Source of the DNA: Micropterus salmoides
Lineage: Eukaryota; Chordata; Actinopteri; Centrarchiformes; Centrarchidae
Reading direction: 5' to 3'
Assembly: GCF_014851395.1 (NCBI RefSeq)
Contig: NW_024041373.1
Coordinates: 19,585,697 to 19,649,696 of the forward strand
Length of the DNA: 64,000 nt
The position numbers and the translations under genes were made by a program. Positions 33,372 to 48,000 of the stretch are shown piece by piece (the first letter of the stretch is position 1; every line of letters starts with the position of its first letter). The notes beneath the pieces were generated by a model. It was not told the origin of the DNA and ran no database searches. It saw only the letters and a list, made by a program, of their open reading frames with translations.

Positions 33372-33660
33372 CTCTGCAGAAGAGCCTGGATGCTACTGCT
33401 GGTGAATCGCTGTCGATCGTTAAATATCGTCTATCGACTTTGCACAACAGCAGGCTTCTATCCACGATCGTCAAGGAAGGAGAAAAGAAAGAGAAAGAGA
33501 GACCGGTTTCCAGTCAGTCCCCTGCTCGTTCCGTAGCTCACAGCTCTCCTCTCCGTCTCCTGGGTGGTGCGGCTAGTGGCGCGTCAGCGGAATCGTCACG
33601 GGCGCGAACAGCACAAGCCGCCAGTTCGGGTTTGCAACGTGAGGCATAGCAGATTCGTTT
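33372..33660 (-). promoter_or_regulatory. phyhipl: phyhipl 5'UTR and CpG-rich promoter region
   Basis: Immediately upstream of the start codon, about 33500-33650 is the most CpG-dense stretch I found in the window (clusters such as ggcgcg, gccgcc, ttcggg). It holds two TGACG-like half sites on the minus strand (plus-strand cgtcag and cgtcac near 33581-33600) that could bind CREB/ATF proteins. No convincing TATA box. The transcription start cannot be placed from sequence. Confidence 0.5.
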
Positions 33661-35985
33661 AAATGTGTGAACCTCAAAGATATCAGTCTGCGCATTTATC
33701 TTTATTTTCTATTTCATGCGTTCCTGTTCCTGCGGCGCCTCTGTGCCATACAGTGAGCTTTCAGAGCCACAAGTGTGTGTATCTGTGTATTCTGCCGCGG
33801 GACAGTTGAACATGAATAGTTGAGCGGATTAGTGCAGAGACGTTCCGCAAATTCAATGGCTTCTTATGTAACCAGATTAGCTCGGTGTTCCCCCTCCGGT
33901 TTAGGTATGAATCTAAACCGTCCACACTCTCCTGTCCTTTTCTATTTCACATTCAACGTCATCCCAACAAGGGTCTCTCACATGTCCTTATTTGGTGAGG
34001 TGTAGCCCTCTCTCGCAGGAGCGCAGGTGCAAGTGGACCATACAATAATGAGCTGGGGGACGACGGCTCTGACATATTGCAGGACATAATGAATGAACAG
34101 CATCTGCGTTTCCATCTTATAGGCAACCCTTCTTGCATTTAATGGCACGTAATAAATGCACAACCCCCTGGGTGCTAGAAAACCATAAGCAATGCTTTGC
34201 GGTGGGGTGTGTCGGTTTGCAATTATCTACCCAGGACTACACCTCTTTATCAGTGGCACCCAGGAGCAGGACCTTTCATTGCCATCGCATGAAAACAAGG
34301 CATGAAAGGTCAAGTGCACAGGCAAATTGCGGCTAAACAAACACTCAAGGCTGCAGGCGCTTCTCACAACACCATTTGGCCATGGCAGTCATTTTCATTC
34401 TTATACAAAGCAGCGTTGTCTCCTCTCCACTCTCCATAGGGGAAGCAAGCCGTCCAGAGGAGAGGCGACAGTGAGTGTTTATCTATTCAGCGGACAACGA
34501 ATCCTGCAGCTGCGCCTTTGGGACCCCTAAGTCATGCTGTTCAAAACGGCAGAGGGGGAACTGCAGCACTACAGGCTACATGCGAATTATAGAAGGGAAG
34601 CCACCCTAACTCAGCTACGTGTACTGACGCATGATCACATCTGAAGTTGGAACAGAGGACGTGATCATTTTTATATTTAAATTGTTCAGTTTATTTTTTT
34701 CAGACAGACAAAGTAAAGATAATTGATGAGCATGAGGATCAGAACATGGGGTTATTGCGGGCGTGCGAATTAAAATCCTGGTAAGCTCATAATCACGGTG
34801 ACATTCAGATGCAGTAGGAAACATATCAGACGCACCACTGAAGGTCCGCATTTATTCCATTCTCAGATTTCACTTGGACAATGAATGCTGCATCTGGCTC
34901 AAATGTCCTGCCTGGGAAATACAACTCATTAAAAGAGAAGGTCAGTATGCTAATCACTCCCTGCAAACACACAGCCATCTGTGTCTGAGGAGAGAGGATG
35001 CTGCTAGATTCTGTATCAACAGAGGCAATGGTCTACAATTTGAAACCAAAGTTATTTGTGTAGGAAAGTTAAATGTAGCATTATGCTTTTAAATGTTTAC
35101 CATATGAGCATGATTTACCAACTACCCCGGGCCCCCTGCTGATAGCTTGATTACTAAAGAGCTTTGCGCTGATGTCCGCAGATTAACACAGCATCTGTTT
35201 AATTGACTCTGTTTCCAATATCATTCCGGTGAGTGAGCTCATCAAAGGTCTATGGGCAGTGATCAAAAACATAAACAAAAAGAACTAATGGCCCTAATAG
35301 CAGCCTACACCAAATTTAAAAATCATCTTGACTATGTCGCCCTGTCTCCCTCCCCTTTCTCATTTCCCTTCTCTGCCTGCTGTGCTTGTCTGGTATGGGA
35401 GAGGAGGAGGAGGATGAGGCCGACCGATTCTGGAGGGTTCTTTCAATCCGTCCTCCTTGCCATCCCTCTCTCCACCCACCCGTATCCCCTCCAGCAAGAG
35501 TCATCATGTGTTAGCGTCAGTGTTTCCAGCAGCGCTGCAGGAGGACAAGGAAGAGTGACACTGTGTCCCATGTAACACACACCCAGCCAAGTTCACCTCC
35601 TCCTTCACATACATCCTCTTTTCCTATTCACGTTCCCTTCTACTGTCTTGTCTCCTTTTCTTTATTTGTTTTCCTACATTCTCTCTGCTGTGATGGGCTA
35701 CTCGTTCTCTCATAAAGTGCATTACTTTGCAATGCCAGTGTGTGTATCTATGTACACTATATGCCATAGTGTGTCCTGTAGTGGAAGTCTACTCTGCTGT
35801 GCTCAGAGGCCACATGAACACACAGAGGCAGATGGAGAAATAGCAGGGAGAGTTAGTCTCAGAGAAGCCAGGCCAAATAGGTTTGAAAATAATAGGATGA
35901 AGAAAAAGAGGAGAGGAGTCAAACCCAAATCTCTCTTTTATTATATTTACTCCATGCTTTCTGTATCTTTCTCTCTGTCTCTCTG

Positions 35986-36055
<70 letters not shown>

Positions 36056-39000
36056 AGCCTGCGGTCACTACACATTACTTCTTATCCAAGGGGTCAGTTA
36101 TGAGCCAGTTATGGAGCTCAGGCCACACCATTTTACATTAGCAGAAAACAATAGCGAGTCTCTTGAGCTCAATGTGTGTCTGTGAGTGGGTACCACAAAC
36201 ACATTTGTCTGAGGGAAGCCAATGATGTGTGTCATCAATTTGCTGTGTGAACTCAGGCCTTAGCCTGGCTGCAGTTTGATTGATAATGCCATGTGTGTCT
36301 CTGGGTCTCCAAATGCAATCCCAGTTTATCTGAGCTTTTCAAGAATGAAACGCCTTCACCCTCCATCCTGTTGTTAAAGTAACAATCAGATCAGTGGAGG
36401 TCAATAGGTTTAATGCCCTCAGCCAGCTGATTCAGTTGAAATGGGAAAAGACAATAAGGTTATGAAAAGTGAGATTGTAGATTGATCTATATCCATATTT
36501 GAAGTTAATAAGACATTGAGAGGCAAATTATAAAAAAAGTAATACAAAAAGGCTATGCTGCTTAATTTCTTCTAAGAAACAGCCATGAAGGCTCTGTGTA
36601 TTTTCAGTGTTAAGATGTTCAGTTTTCATCAATGGCATTATTACCACACAATCTCAAACTGACATGTTACTGAATGCTGCAGATATGCAAACAAACAGTT
36701 TATGTGTTAGTGAGATATTTGTATAAGAAAAAATTAACAAGGAGAAAACAAACACGTAGATAAACTCAATGAGCTGGACTTATCAGACACTGTAAGCATA
36801 TTGTCCACTGGACAAGAGCCAGGTATGGTGAGATAGCAACCAAGTCACAGCTCTTCTCATTTACACCTTTCCTGGAGAGGCAAGCTGCCCATGAGAGCAA
36901 TATGTGAAGCTGTGGACTCTACTGGTCATCAAGTGGGGAGGTCGCCAGGATGCAGAAAACATGCATGGTTGGTTAGGGATGAAAGCCCATAGTTCCTTTT
37001 CTCTGCAATTTAGCAGTCTTTCACTCTCGGTCTCTAACAAAAGAACATGAAATTGAAATGAGTCATGTTGGGGACTTGAGAATGATTGCCAGCTGTTCCT
37101 GCACACATAACTGCCCTAAGTGAGGTGAAGAAAGACTTTGATAGTCGTGATTTAACAGCTTTTCTCTGGAACTCTTATGCCTGTTGCATGTGGGATTGTT
37201 TTGTGGAGTACATCGTAAGTGTATTTGTTCCAGTGGTAGCTAAGGTCTACGTCAATGATTCTCTGAGTAAGTTAAAATTGAGATTTCATTATTGCTCGGA
37301 TCTATTTATCATATGAGGAATTTGCAGCAGACACTATAATGAATGTTTTCTTAACATCCCTGAGCTCCTCAGAATAACATACAAGTATTTACATCCCATT
37401 CAGTGTTGTGGTGTTAACATGAAGGCGTTCCTGAAGCTCCTGTGGAAAATAATAACAGAGGAAGACAAAGTGAGTGAGTCACAAACTGCCACAGAACATA
37501 GTTCAGTGGCACCACCTGTTTCTGTTAAGGGCTCATTTGCATTGAATGAGAGGCTCTCTCTCTGTCTGTTCGCCATCTGAACATTAATTTTCTGACATAA
37601 ACAAGAGAGGCCTGTGGATGAGGTTTGGAGCAGTTCATATGATCAGAATGAAATGGAAAAATGTAATCACAGACAAAAGGTGTTTGTTGCCTGCATGGGG
37701 TCACACACATACACCTACCTAAATACCTATAGTCTCTACATCTGATATTCAAAACTACAACTAAATATATATTACAGGTGATATATATACCTAATGTGTT
37801 AAAAAACAGACAATGTCTCTAGTCTCAAATGTTCTTTTTGAACCATTCTGTTAAATCCCACAAACAATCCACCAGTAACTTTGTCATGTTATGAAATATT
37901 TTCTAAACATGTAATAATCAGTTGCTGAATAACCTTTGTCTATGGTTCAGTTGAGGCCTGAGTCATTTTAAGTGGCAACACTGCCCCCTTGAGGTTTTCA
38001 ATGATAGTGCCTGTGTTTTTGCCCTGCACTAATTCACTAATTTTGCTGAGCTGCTCATTATAAATTCACATTGTTATGGCTTACTGTCAATGTACCACAG
38101 CCAGGTGACAGAGTGCTGAGTTTATGACAATGACCTTACTCAGACAGAAGATATTCAAATATGAAGTCCTCAATTCATCATAGAGGAACAAGATTACATG
38201 ACGGGGATAATGCCTAAAAAAAAAGAGCGGAAAATGGAACAAACCAAATACAAAAATAGTGCAAAAAAATTCTCTTAATAATTTTTACTTCTTTCATGGT
38301 CTAGTAGTCTGGTGGGCAGGACAGAGGTTGAAACAAATTGGTACTCATGCTTAACAGTATGTATTGTCTCTGCTGAGTCTCCATCAGTCACAGCAGATTC
38401 ATTCTGTTGGATTAAGGAGATCCTGGCTATGCGGATTAGGCCTCATGTAGACATGCATGGCACCATAACCACATGGCATGGGACTGGGTTGTATCTCAAC
38501 TTGCAGAGTATGTATGCGTTTTTGATTACAGTTAAGCCAGATAAAGTGAATGTAGTGTGTGGCTAAACAATCTCCTTGTAGTTATAAACCTCATTCTTTG
38601 TGAGTACTAAATTTGCCAGCAGTATTTTGTGGCATATATATTTAAAATGCACTGATTTTATAATTAAAAGCAGTAGCTGCAGCAGGGGCCTTTTATTCAT
38701 TCATTTTAATACTTCTGGAGTGCTGTTTATCTGCTATATGTGAACATTCTGGAAGAAGCAGGGTTATGCAAGCCTGGATTTCCCGTAATCTGCTGTCATC
38801 TTCCTTCCATTCTGAGACTATGGAAGAGACACTAATGACGATTGTGGACACGGATGCTTTGTCCGTCTTGACATTTCTGTGTGATATGCAGAAAACAAAA
38901 GCAAAAGAGGGACTTTGTTTGCATACATTTATTACATTCATAATATCATTTGAATGTTTGAACAAACTTTTTTTGCCTGCTTGACAGTTTCTCCAAAAAG

Positions 39001-39213
39001 TCCTGTTTATATCTGTACTACAATACAGTCAGAATAACAATAGCATCAACAGATGCCACAGTGAACAGAGCTTTGGCCACACGGCAATGTTTATACACAA
39101 ATTCTTCTCTGGAGCTTTGTGCAGAATTGTACCTTTCTCACACAAAAACAACAGTTGTATATGATGAAAAAGTACAAATGTTATGTATTACATAATTTCC
39201 TTAGTGGTTTACA
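33661..39213. other. spacer between phyhipl and bicc1
   Basis: About 5.5 kb from the phyhipl promoter to the inferred bicc1 3' end. It includes the compound microsatellite at 35968 and CT-rich sequence at 35340-35700. I see no gene in it; the open frames are short or low-complexity. Confidence 0.55.
35968..36053. repeat. CT then CA compound microsatellite
   Basis: About 35 bases of CT/CTGT followed by about 50 bases of CA. It lies between phyhipl and bicc1. Long frames across it are low-complexity artefacts. Confidence 0.95.
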
Positions 39214-41898
39214 TTTATTATAAATGTACCATTTGATTGCAGTACAAAGACTCCTTCAAATAAATCCCTTTGGGAACAATAATATGACTAATACAACAAA
39301 TCAAAGACATAATTGTGAAACTATTCTATCAAGGGCAAAGACAAGACAAGCTGGCAGTAAACGTTTCCACTTGATGAGTCCCTTCATTGATCCATAATAA
39401 ATCTGCAATAACATGCATCAGTATTTTTTTAAAACAACATTCACTTTATAAAGACAAGAACCTCTACTGCCCTCCGAGCAAACACATCTGAACATGGTGA
39501 GGGATGAAAACAAATGTCTGCTAGGCAGGAACACGAGTCACAGCACTGGCAGAATCAGTGCTCAACAGTTTTAATGTAGTACCATGATGAGTAGGGGCGA
39601 ACCGGCCCCGGGTTTCCATTCAGGATAAAGAATCCCTCTCCATAGCTTTCTCTCCTTTCAACTCTTTTCTTAAGACTTCAAAGAAAAAAGAAAATAGACA
39701 ACTACCTGGTTGGCGTCGGCAACCATGTCAGAATATTATTTAGTATAGTGTTATTAACTTGACAACCACATTGAGAATGGCTCAAATCAGATGCAAGGGA
39801 GGGTGGGAAGTGGTTAAAGGCAAACATTATAAACAAGTCACCTTAAAAGGGAACCATTGCAAACATCAAAGAGAGGTGATAAATGGTCTGTTTGAGAGGA
39901 TATGAAGACTGCTTTTTCTTTGTCATAATTAAGTTTGTCCAGATAAATGTCCATACCATGAACTGTGACAATTTCTAAGGAGCGTTCTGTACATACCTAA
40001 TAGATTTTATACACTACTCTCATTTAAACCAGCTTTTACACTTAATGAACTGCAAATACAAAACAAACAAAAACTAACAAAACAAACAAAAAAACTTAAA
40101 AAAAGAGGCATTTAATTGCACTTGATACAAAACGTGGAAGATGGATCGGCATGTGGACTAAATCCTCAGATAAATCTTAAGATCATCACACAACACCCCC
40201 CCCCCCCGTTATCTAAAGTTAATGAACGGTTGGAAAAGGATGTTTTCCTTTTGAAACACATGACCGAACATAATATCAGGGCCCAGAACAAACATGAGCT
40301 TTGCTTTGCATGCATAATCCTGTTACTTCATTAAACACTGCTTAACCAGGTTTTGTGGATATTAGATTGCAAGACTGATACTAGAAAATTCCAGATTTGT
40401 TTTCATCTTAAATCTCACAGTCCTTCTGATGACTTTGGTTCCTTATTTGTGTATCTTGTAGAAATGCTCATATGAAACCAACTTGGCTGTGAATATACTG
40501 GTTCTTTGTGTGATGCACCTCCTATCTGGAGAGTATGGTCAGACAAAAATATTAGTGTTCTTAACGAAATATCTCCCTGCTGAAAAACTACTTATGTACA
40601 TTGGCACTTTTTCGCTACAAAGGCATGGCCTTGCTTTGTTAGGAGGTCTTTCCTTGCTCTAAATGTAACAGCCAGTGAATAGGAAGAACAAAAAAAAGGC
40701 ACACTGTTCTAGCATAGCAACTCATCTTCCGGATACATAGGGAGTGCTCTGTGAGATTTTAGGCACACAGAAGAGGCCACAGGGAGGCCAACACTGACAA
40801 ACAACAGATGAGACAATAGACCATGTACTATAAACAGAGAAGGAAAACCACAGAAAGATGCCTGTTGACACAATCAGAGAGAGGCCTACAAAGCCTAGCC
40901 TAACTGCCTCTTGTCTCTGCTGCTGTCTAATGGCACAGCCATATTACGGCTCCACAGTTTAAAGGGCAGAGGAAAGTAAAAGATACTAATAATCTAATTA
41001 CAAAAATCATTCATGAACGTATAAAAAAATACATATGTAAACTGATTAACATTAAACATCCCACCCATTCCCCTAAAATAGTAATAAAAACTAAAAATAA
41101 AATCATAATGCAATATGACTACAAAATATTTGATTTTTTTTTGTCTTGAAATAAGACACACAAATAGACAGTTGGACACAAACACTGACCTTGGAGGAAT
41201 GTCCCCCAATCAAAATACTTAAGGCAGCCAAAGGTCAAATGCCACAATTTCCTTTGGTATATGTGTTAAAGTTGATGAAGTCCCATTTTGGTGTGCTGGT
41301 GTATTTTGGACATCATTTGGTGGTGCCCTAATCTCACTGGTTAAGTGCTTACATTTGGCTTGGTAGAAAATGCATCTGTGCTTTTAGTCAATAAAAAAAA
41401 TGCATAGTTATCATTATTTCAATCTAAGGAATTAGGCTCTCACAGGCAAAAGTCTAGTATTATTAAAGTGCATGTCACTGATACAACAGCATAATACAAA
41501 TGCAGGTAGTATCAATGTGTAAAATGATGTACTAATCATTCTGCCTGTTCCCTTAAACAATAAGTGGACAAAAATACTGGACTGTACCCTTCTTCGGAAC
41601 CATAACAACAACCTTCATATATAAATGCTCCAGATAGGCTCTATGGCTCTATAAGGAGTGAACACTGAAGCTCATCTGAAACATCCCTTTTTTCTTGTTG
41701 GCACTTCAGGTAAAACTATGGCTTTTTAATATATATTTATACTATATGGCAACGTCAACATTTTAAACAGTCTTAACTCAGCTGAAGCTGAAAGAGGGTA
41801 AACAACCACTGAAACCTGGGCTGCTGAAGCACAGAAAGATTCTGGAGGCTGGTTTCCATCATGGACGGTTCTGGGAAGGCCTGGAGGTCTGGAGGCAC
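39214..41898 (-). other. bicc1: bicc1 3'UTR (extent inferred)
   Basis: AT-rich non-coding sequence downstream of the stop on the minus strand. The first minus-strand AATAAA I found is at 39214-39219, giving a UTR of about 2.7 kb, similar to the long 3'UTR of mammalian BICC1. A C run (40196-40207) lies inside. A further signal at 38928-38933 is an alternative. Confidence 0.35.
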
Positions 41899-42026
41899 CT
41901 ACCATCGCCCGCTGATGCTGGCCATGTCTGCGTGAAACTGACGGGAGAGGCGGCCGCTCGCGCCCCCTTCCAGGAAGGAGGACCTGATGGGTGGCTCAAA
42001 TAGCTTCCTCCGGTTCTTGTTTAGTT
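41899..42026 (-). CDS. bicc1: bicc1 last coding exon
   Basis: The acceptor is tttttttacag. The protein is LNKNRRKLFEPPIRSSFLEG, GASGRLSRQFHADMASISGRW, then TAG (41899-41901). It matches the conserved BICC1 C-terminus. Confidence 0.97.
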
Positions 42027-45000
42027 CTGTAAAAAAACAAAAACACGAGCACCCCAAAACATCAGTGGCAGCAAAGGTGATGGTAACATTCTCCTAGTGG
42101 TTATTTGGGAGTGAAAGTAAATACTCAAGAAAATAAATAAACACAACAAAATGCGCATTTTAACATTTCCTTTTAGCCTCAATTGATCAACAATGACAAG
42201 AAAATTGTATTCAAAATCACTACAGGATTGCTTAGATCAAGAAAAGCCATGTTTGATTCCATCTGGTTTTACACAGCAGCTTGAACAAAATGCTTTCATA
42301 AAAAGTGTCAGAAGCACACTCTGGCATCTCTGAGTTATTCATATGATAGCCACCTTCTGTCGCTGCCAGCATAAACCTTCAATTTGATTACTGGAGACAA
42401 GCAGCTCACTCCAGCAGCTCTTTTTACTGGCAGGAAGTTGAAACCTGGATTGTCAAGACAAGACAAAGAGGCAGACATAGACGTGCGTTGTTTTGGAGCC
42501 CAAGAGTCCTTCAGCAGAGATGAAAGTTGACCTGTACTTGGCTGAATCGTCAGGCAGCGAAACCAATTCTGGCCTTGAATCCCTCTGCTTCCTTAATAAT
42601 CAGAGCACTGACCTCGCCATTTCCCCTTGTTGGTCTCACTGTCAACCCTGGCTCTGGTCTGAGGTTTCTGAACTTTAACAGAATTTCCATGGCAGGAAGC
42701 TCATGATCCCATGATTAACTTACGCAGCCTAACAGCTCCAGCTATTACAATGTCCAAAATATGACATCAGTAATCAAGTGTGACACCGACAACATTCACA
42801 TGGGACCCAGTGCAACAACAGGACAGAGTCTACACCAGCATCACAAAGGCAGCTGGAGCAACTGGAGAAATACCAAAACTCTCATGTGAGAAGAAAGTGC
42901 CTTAATCCTATTTACTGGTGAAAACATGTTTTTTGTACTTTTACAAGATACATTTGTTACAACTGTACTGTCTTGAACTTCTACACTAGTCTACCACTAA
43001 TAAGGGCCACCAAAAGCCTTCAAATCCAATGGTTGGCAGTGAAGATGTCCTCTGTCACTTGGAGTACACTTTTTGCCTATTGCTGGGCTCCACTCAGGAT
43101 TTTTGCCGCGACAGACAAAATAGGAAACATGAATGAAACACATAAGCCAATTTGAGTGAACTGCCTTCAGCAGGAGTGAGCTGGCCGGATGAGTCTCCAG
43201 CTGGTCTCAGCGATTATCAGCACAAAAAAGGACTTAAGACAGGGGTCGTATGAGGGTATCTCCGTACCGTATCTCCCTTTCTGTTAACGTGTTTTTTTTT
43301 TTTGTCAATTTTGGTTTGCTGGACAGTTGATAGCAGAGGAATACAGGGATGAGGTACCTGAGATGGCAAGCAGCATTTTCCTGCGGGCTCCAAAGGTGGT
43401 GATGCCCAGTTCCTTCAGGTCCTGGTCTGTCAGAGTCAGGAATGTCTGGAGGTCAATCTGGAAGCAGCAACAAGTCAATTTAACCCTACTAACAGCACAA
43501 TTCATCTAATAGGAGACATTCAACCAAAAAACAAGTGGCACCCTAAGTACAAATGCTCATTAAAATTGCCAGCCATGACAGAGTGGAAATATTTAGCCAA
43601 GGAGCAGGACCACACCTCTATAACACCACTCCCAGCATTTCCATAAATACCCACTGAACCCATCTCCTCTTCTTTGCTCTCATATTGCAACCCTCTGCCT
43701 TATTATCACATTTTCTAAGGCATGCAGCTACTGTACATGCTATCCTCGAATAAAAATGTCTGATTGCTTGTTACATATACAATATGGACATTTTATTTAA
43801 AAAGACACTATAATGCAACTTACAGCAGTGTACTTTAGAAGTCAGAGGAAGTATAAATTTGCCCATAAATTGTGCAAATAATGTAGGCCATTTTTTACCC
43901 AGACATCTTTTCATCTGCAACTCATAGCTTTAGCTTTAATCAGCATGCTAACATAGTGACATTGCTAATGATTAGCATTTATAATGTACCAGTTTCACCA
44001 TCTTAGTTTATTGCAGTGGTTCTCAAACTGATGAGAGTTCTGATGTGTACAGCTGAGGCTGATGGCAATGCTATTAGTTCTGCATGTATTTGGTCCGAAG
44101 TATTGGACAGATTAACATTTCTATCTTATGACTGCTACAGGGAAAGTTAATGGATCCCTGAAGGCATTAAAATTTTGTCTGTAGCAGCGTTCATGGCCAC
44201 TCATGTAGTAGATATTGATTTTCAGACCAACTGACAGACACTGCCATCCCTAGAGCCTTGCTGGTAGCGTGGCTAAAAAGTGTAATTTCTCTACAATTTT
44301 TGAAAATAGCAGTGCCTGTCTTCAGTTCGACAGTCCCCCATTTAAAATCCTAACACTAGTAGAAGTGGGTTCACATTCTACGCTACCTCTTGTTGCTGGA
44401 AGACGTCTGTGTACTTTCCCAAACCCAGCTTGCTGAACAGCTCAGGCAGGTCTGAGCCTTTCAAAGAAGAGTTCAGGCTGCAGCCGTTGCTGCCAGTTAC
44501 CGAAGAGATGCAGTCCATGTAGTTGCTGCTGCTGAGGTAATGCTCCGCAGCTGTCCATCAAAGGAATAAGGCATACAGGAAAAAACACAAAATGATGGTA
44601 ACTTTGAGGAAAGCAAAAAAACAGCAATGATTCACTCACATCTGAGCTATCACTGACAAGTCCTACAAAGAAACAAGGAATATTTAGTATGTGATGACAC
44701 ACTTTTGAGTAGATGGTTTTTTATCTTGAGTATAGCCTATTCTTCATCTGTACTCTTGCTTTCATAGTTGACCAATGCAATCCTTTAAAAGTTTCAGTGC
44801 TTTTCAATGTAGCATAGACACTACAGAAATATGCTGAACTGACCAGATTTGTTCTGCTTCCTCTTTGGGCTGCTGACAGCGGAGGGGAACTCGGTGTGAC
44901 TCGGCAGGCCGTTACCATTTCTATCTCGCCAGTTGTCAGAGTCACTGCCATTCCCAATGCCTTCCCGGCTGCTGGATCGAGACAAGGACAGCGGGGAACC

Positions 45001-48000
45001 CTAATAGAGAAAAATCCAAACATTCAACAAGGAGTTCTGAATGTCTGCTGAGTTCTGAGTGACTACATTGCACATCTTCTATATTATACACATAATGACG
45101 GTAAATGCCAAAGGTGAACTTATTTATCAGAGATGATGAGAATGGCTGAGGAACACTTAGTCTGATGTAGTCAGTCTTAGTATGTCTGACCTCGTAGGTG
45201 GTGCTCATGCTGGGCTTGTATGAAACATGATTGGCTCTCCGCAGCTCCTTGATGGTCTCAGCTGGCATGGACTTTGAGAAGCCCAGACCACTCCAAGTGT
45301 TCGTAGGGGTCCGCACCTCAGTTACCACAGGCTTCTTTAACATAGCTGTGTGAATAAAGACATACAGTGATGCACAAATACACCAATACAGAGATACAAC
45401 CAAACAACATATCTTGCAGCTAAAAACTACCCTATATTACCTAAAGGTAGATAAATAAATTTTTACACACCGATTACAATGTTACAAGTGGTACATGTAT
45501 CTACTTTTAGCATATTGTATTTTAGTTTTAAGTTTAAGAAATGTAAATTATATATTATGGCCATTACAAAAACTTCTATCCACAGAGATAAAACAGGGAA
45601 ACTGAGTCCTCTTTGAGAGATTTTCAGGGGACACACTAACTGTTGTTGGACTTACTGGCATGTGTGACATTTCAATTATTATACACATTATATGTCTGTC
45701 TTCACACAAGGCTAAATTATGGGCTCATCCACACATGTCAACTTACCTTTGGTTGCCAACAGCTTTTTCTGTTCATAGTCAAATGCCTGAAAGGACAGCA
45801 GACCGTTTTATTCCTATATCCCAAAACCCCCACAAAACTGAGTTTTATGTGCGTGTTGGATGTGTGTGTGTGTACCTGCATGTTGGCGAAGGAGGTCTGT
45901 GGTCCCAATCTGATTCTCTCCCTCTCATTAAACTGTGCTGCCCTCTCAGCTGCACGCTCGCTCCCGGGTGCCCTCTTATCCGCCACAGGACTGTCTGACG
46001 AGCTCGACTCGGCGTCCGAGAGAAGACAGTCAGAACTGTTTGGATTAAATTGAAAAATATAGTATCGTGAGTGAGTGAAGAAAATCCATCCTAAAAAAGG
46101 CTGTTAATGTTTCCGCTTCATCAGGTTTGACTGTTTACACGTTTTTATTATTAAGAAACAGTTGTGATAACCATGCTGTTCAAGGTGAGTGTGAGAAACC
46201 CAGTCCATATGGTGGCTAATACCAACTTAAATCTCCATATAGAACAAAATAGCAACCTCTGACAGTTAATGTGTTATCTTCTAGTGTTGTCTTTTAAAAA
46301 TAAAATCTGTATGCTTGGGTTTGATTCCACTGAATGCTATTTCACCTCAGTGTCTCTGTGGCTAGAGGACTGCCAAACTGTAACAGCGTGAGCTGTAAAT
46401 GATCTCAGAAGGGATGCTAAACAGTAACAAGACGAGCGGTAAATGATCTCTAGAGTCAAACATACTGTAGATGGGAGTTCTTGGTGCCCTGCAGGAGCTC
46501 CACAGCCTGTCGTTTCCCTGATGATGTCTTGCATGAAGTCAGCATCTGTTTCAGCTCGTTCCCATTGGCTGAGTGTGAGGGGCTTCTGGGCATGCCCACT
46601 TCCACAAATGTGTCAGAGCCTGAAGGAAACAAACACAATCATATTTTGATTATCCTTTTCATTTCAACTCTTAAATAATGTGTAAACACAGAGACAGAGT
46701 TTACAGCTGCTATAGAAAATCCACAATATTATGACAACAAAAAGCTGAAATACTTCATGTTTCATCTCACTTTTCAATTTCTGCCTTGCACAGGCTGTTT
46801 CAGTAGTGACTGGATCACTCAGTGTAAAGGAGTGTGTGTAGCTTGGTCGGCGTATGTATGTGTGTATGTGTTAAAAAAGTGTGACAAGTCTCAGTGGGAT
46901 CCTGGATGAATTAAAAACGCCGCAGCTGTAATTAAAGTACTTTTACCCGGCTACTCTTTCAGCCTGAATGTGCTCTGTATAACAGGATGTGCCTGTGTGT
47001 GAGTGTATGCACGTGTATATTCACGAATATCTGGATGTGCATGGTGTACTGTGTAGCGTAAAATAATATGTCAGTCAATCTAATGAAGCTCTCTGGGGTT
47101 TAACGTTTGAGCAATCCCCCCGCACTCCCTCATTCCGCAACGTAGAGTCGAGTCAGACTGGGCGAGCCAGTCCAAATACATTTTGGGACACAGGAGGAGG
47201 TAAGGGAGGGAGAGGAAACCTTACTGGGATGTACCACACTGGGGGAGGACCAACTCAGAAAACAGCAGGGGAAAAACGAGACGCGTGAGAGTGAAAGTTT
47301 GAGGGGAAAACCACGAATGTAAGACACAGAGGAAATGAGGGCCTTTCTGAACCGCTAGGAGACCAGCAGTTAATACGTCTCCGTTTCAACACAATAAATG
47401 TAGTCAGAGGGAGTATGAGGTTAGGAGGACAGTATAGAGAAATAAAAAAGGGCATTTTCCTCAAAGTGGGTTTAAGGGTTACATAAATCTCAAGTGGAAA
47501 AGCTTAAATTGGACATTTATGTTAAGTCTGCAAGGCCGTGGTCCAGCAGCGTCAAAAATGTTAACAGCTCCAAAAATTTGTCTATCCAAGGTTACAATCA
47601 CATATAAATCACAAGATTTTAAATGTGTATTTAACATAACTCTGACTCACAAGAGGGCAAGACTCAGGCTATAAGTAGACTTTAACAATTAACTTCTTGA
47701 GTGAGCTGAAAGTTCTATTTAAAAAAAACACTGACTATAATTTCCTTGGCCAAAGAAAATGCTTGAGAATAAAGAAATTATTTTACAAAGGGTTAAATAT
47801 TCTACCAGTCACAAAGGTAAGGTAGACATTACAGAGGATGAGTCAGTGCAGCCTGAGAACTTGAAAATGTGAACAGCATGTCCTTGATATTTTGAATAGG
47901 AGATGATGTTTTATGATTTTTTTGGTGTGTACAGTAGCCTGCAAGTCAGATTTTGGGCTGCATATATGGATGGCAGATGACGGAATTTACATCATGCAAA

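Noticed and set aside
35648..36103. Open frame of 151 codons
   Set aside because: Its second half is translated CT and CA microsatellite, and no homology is visible in the first half.
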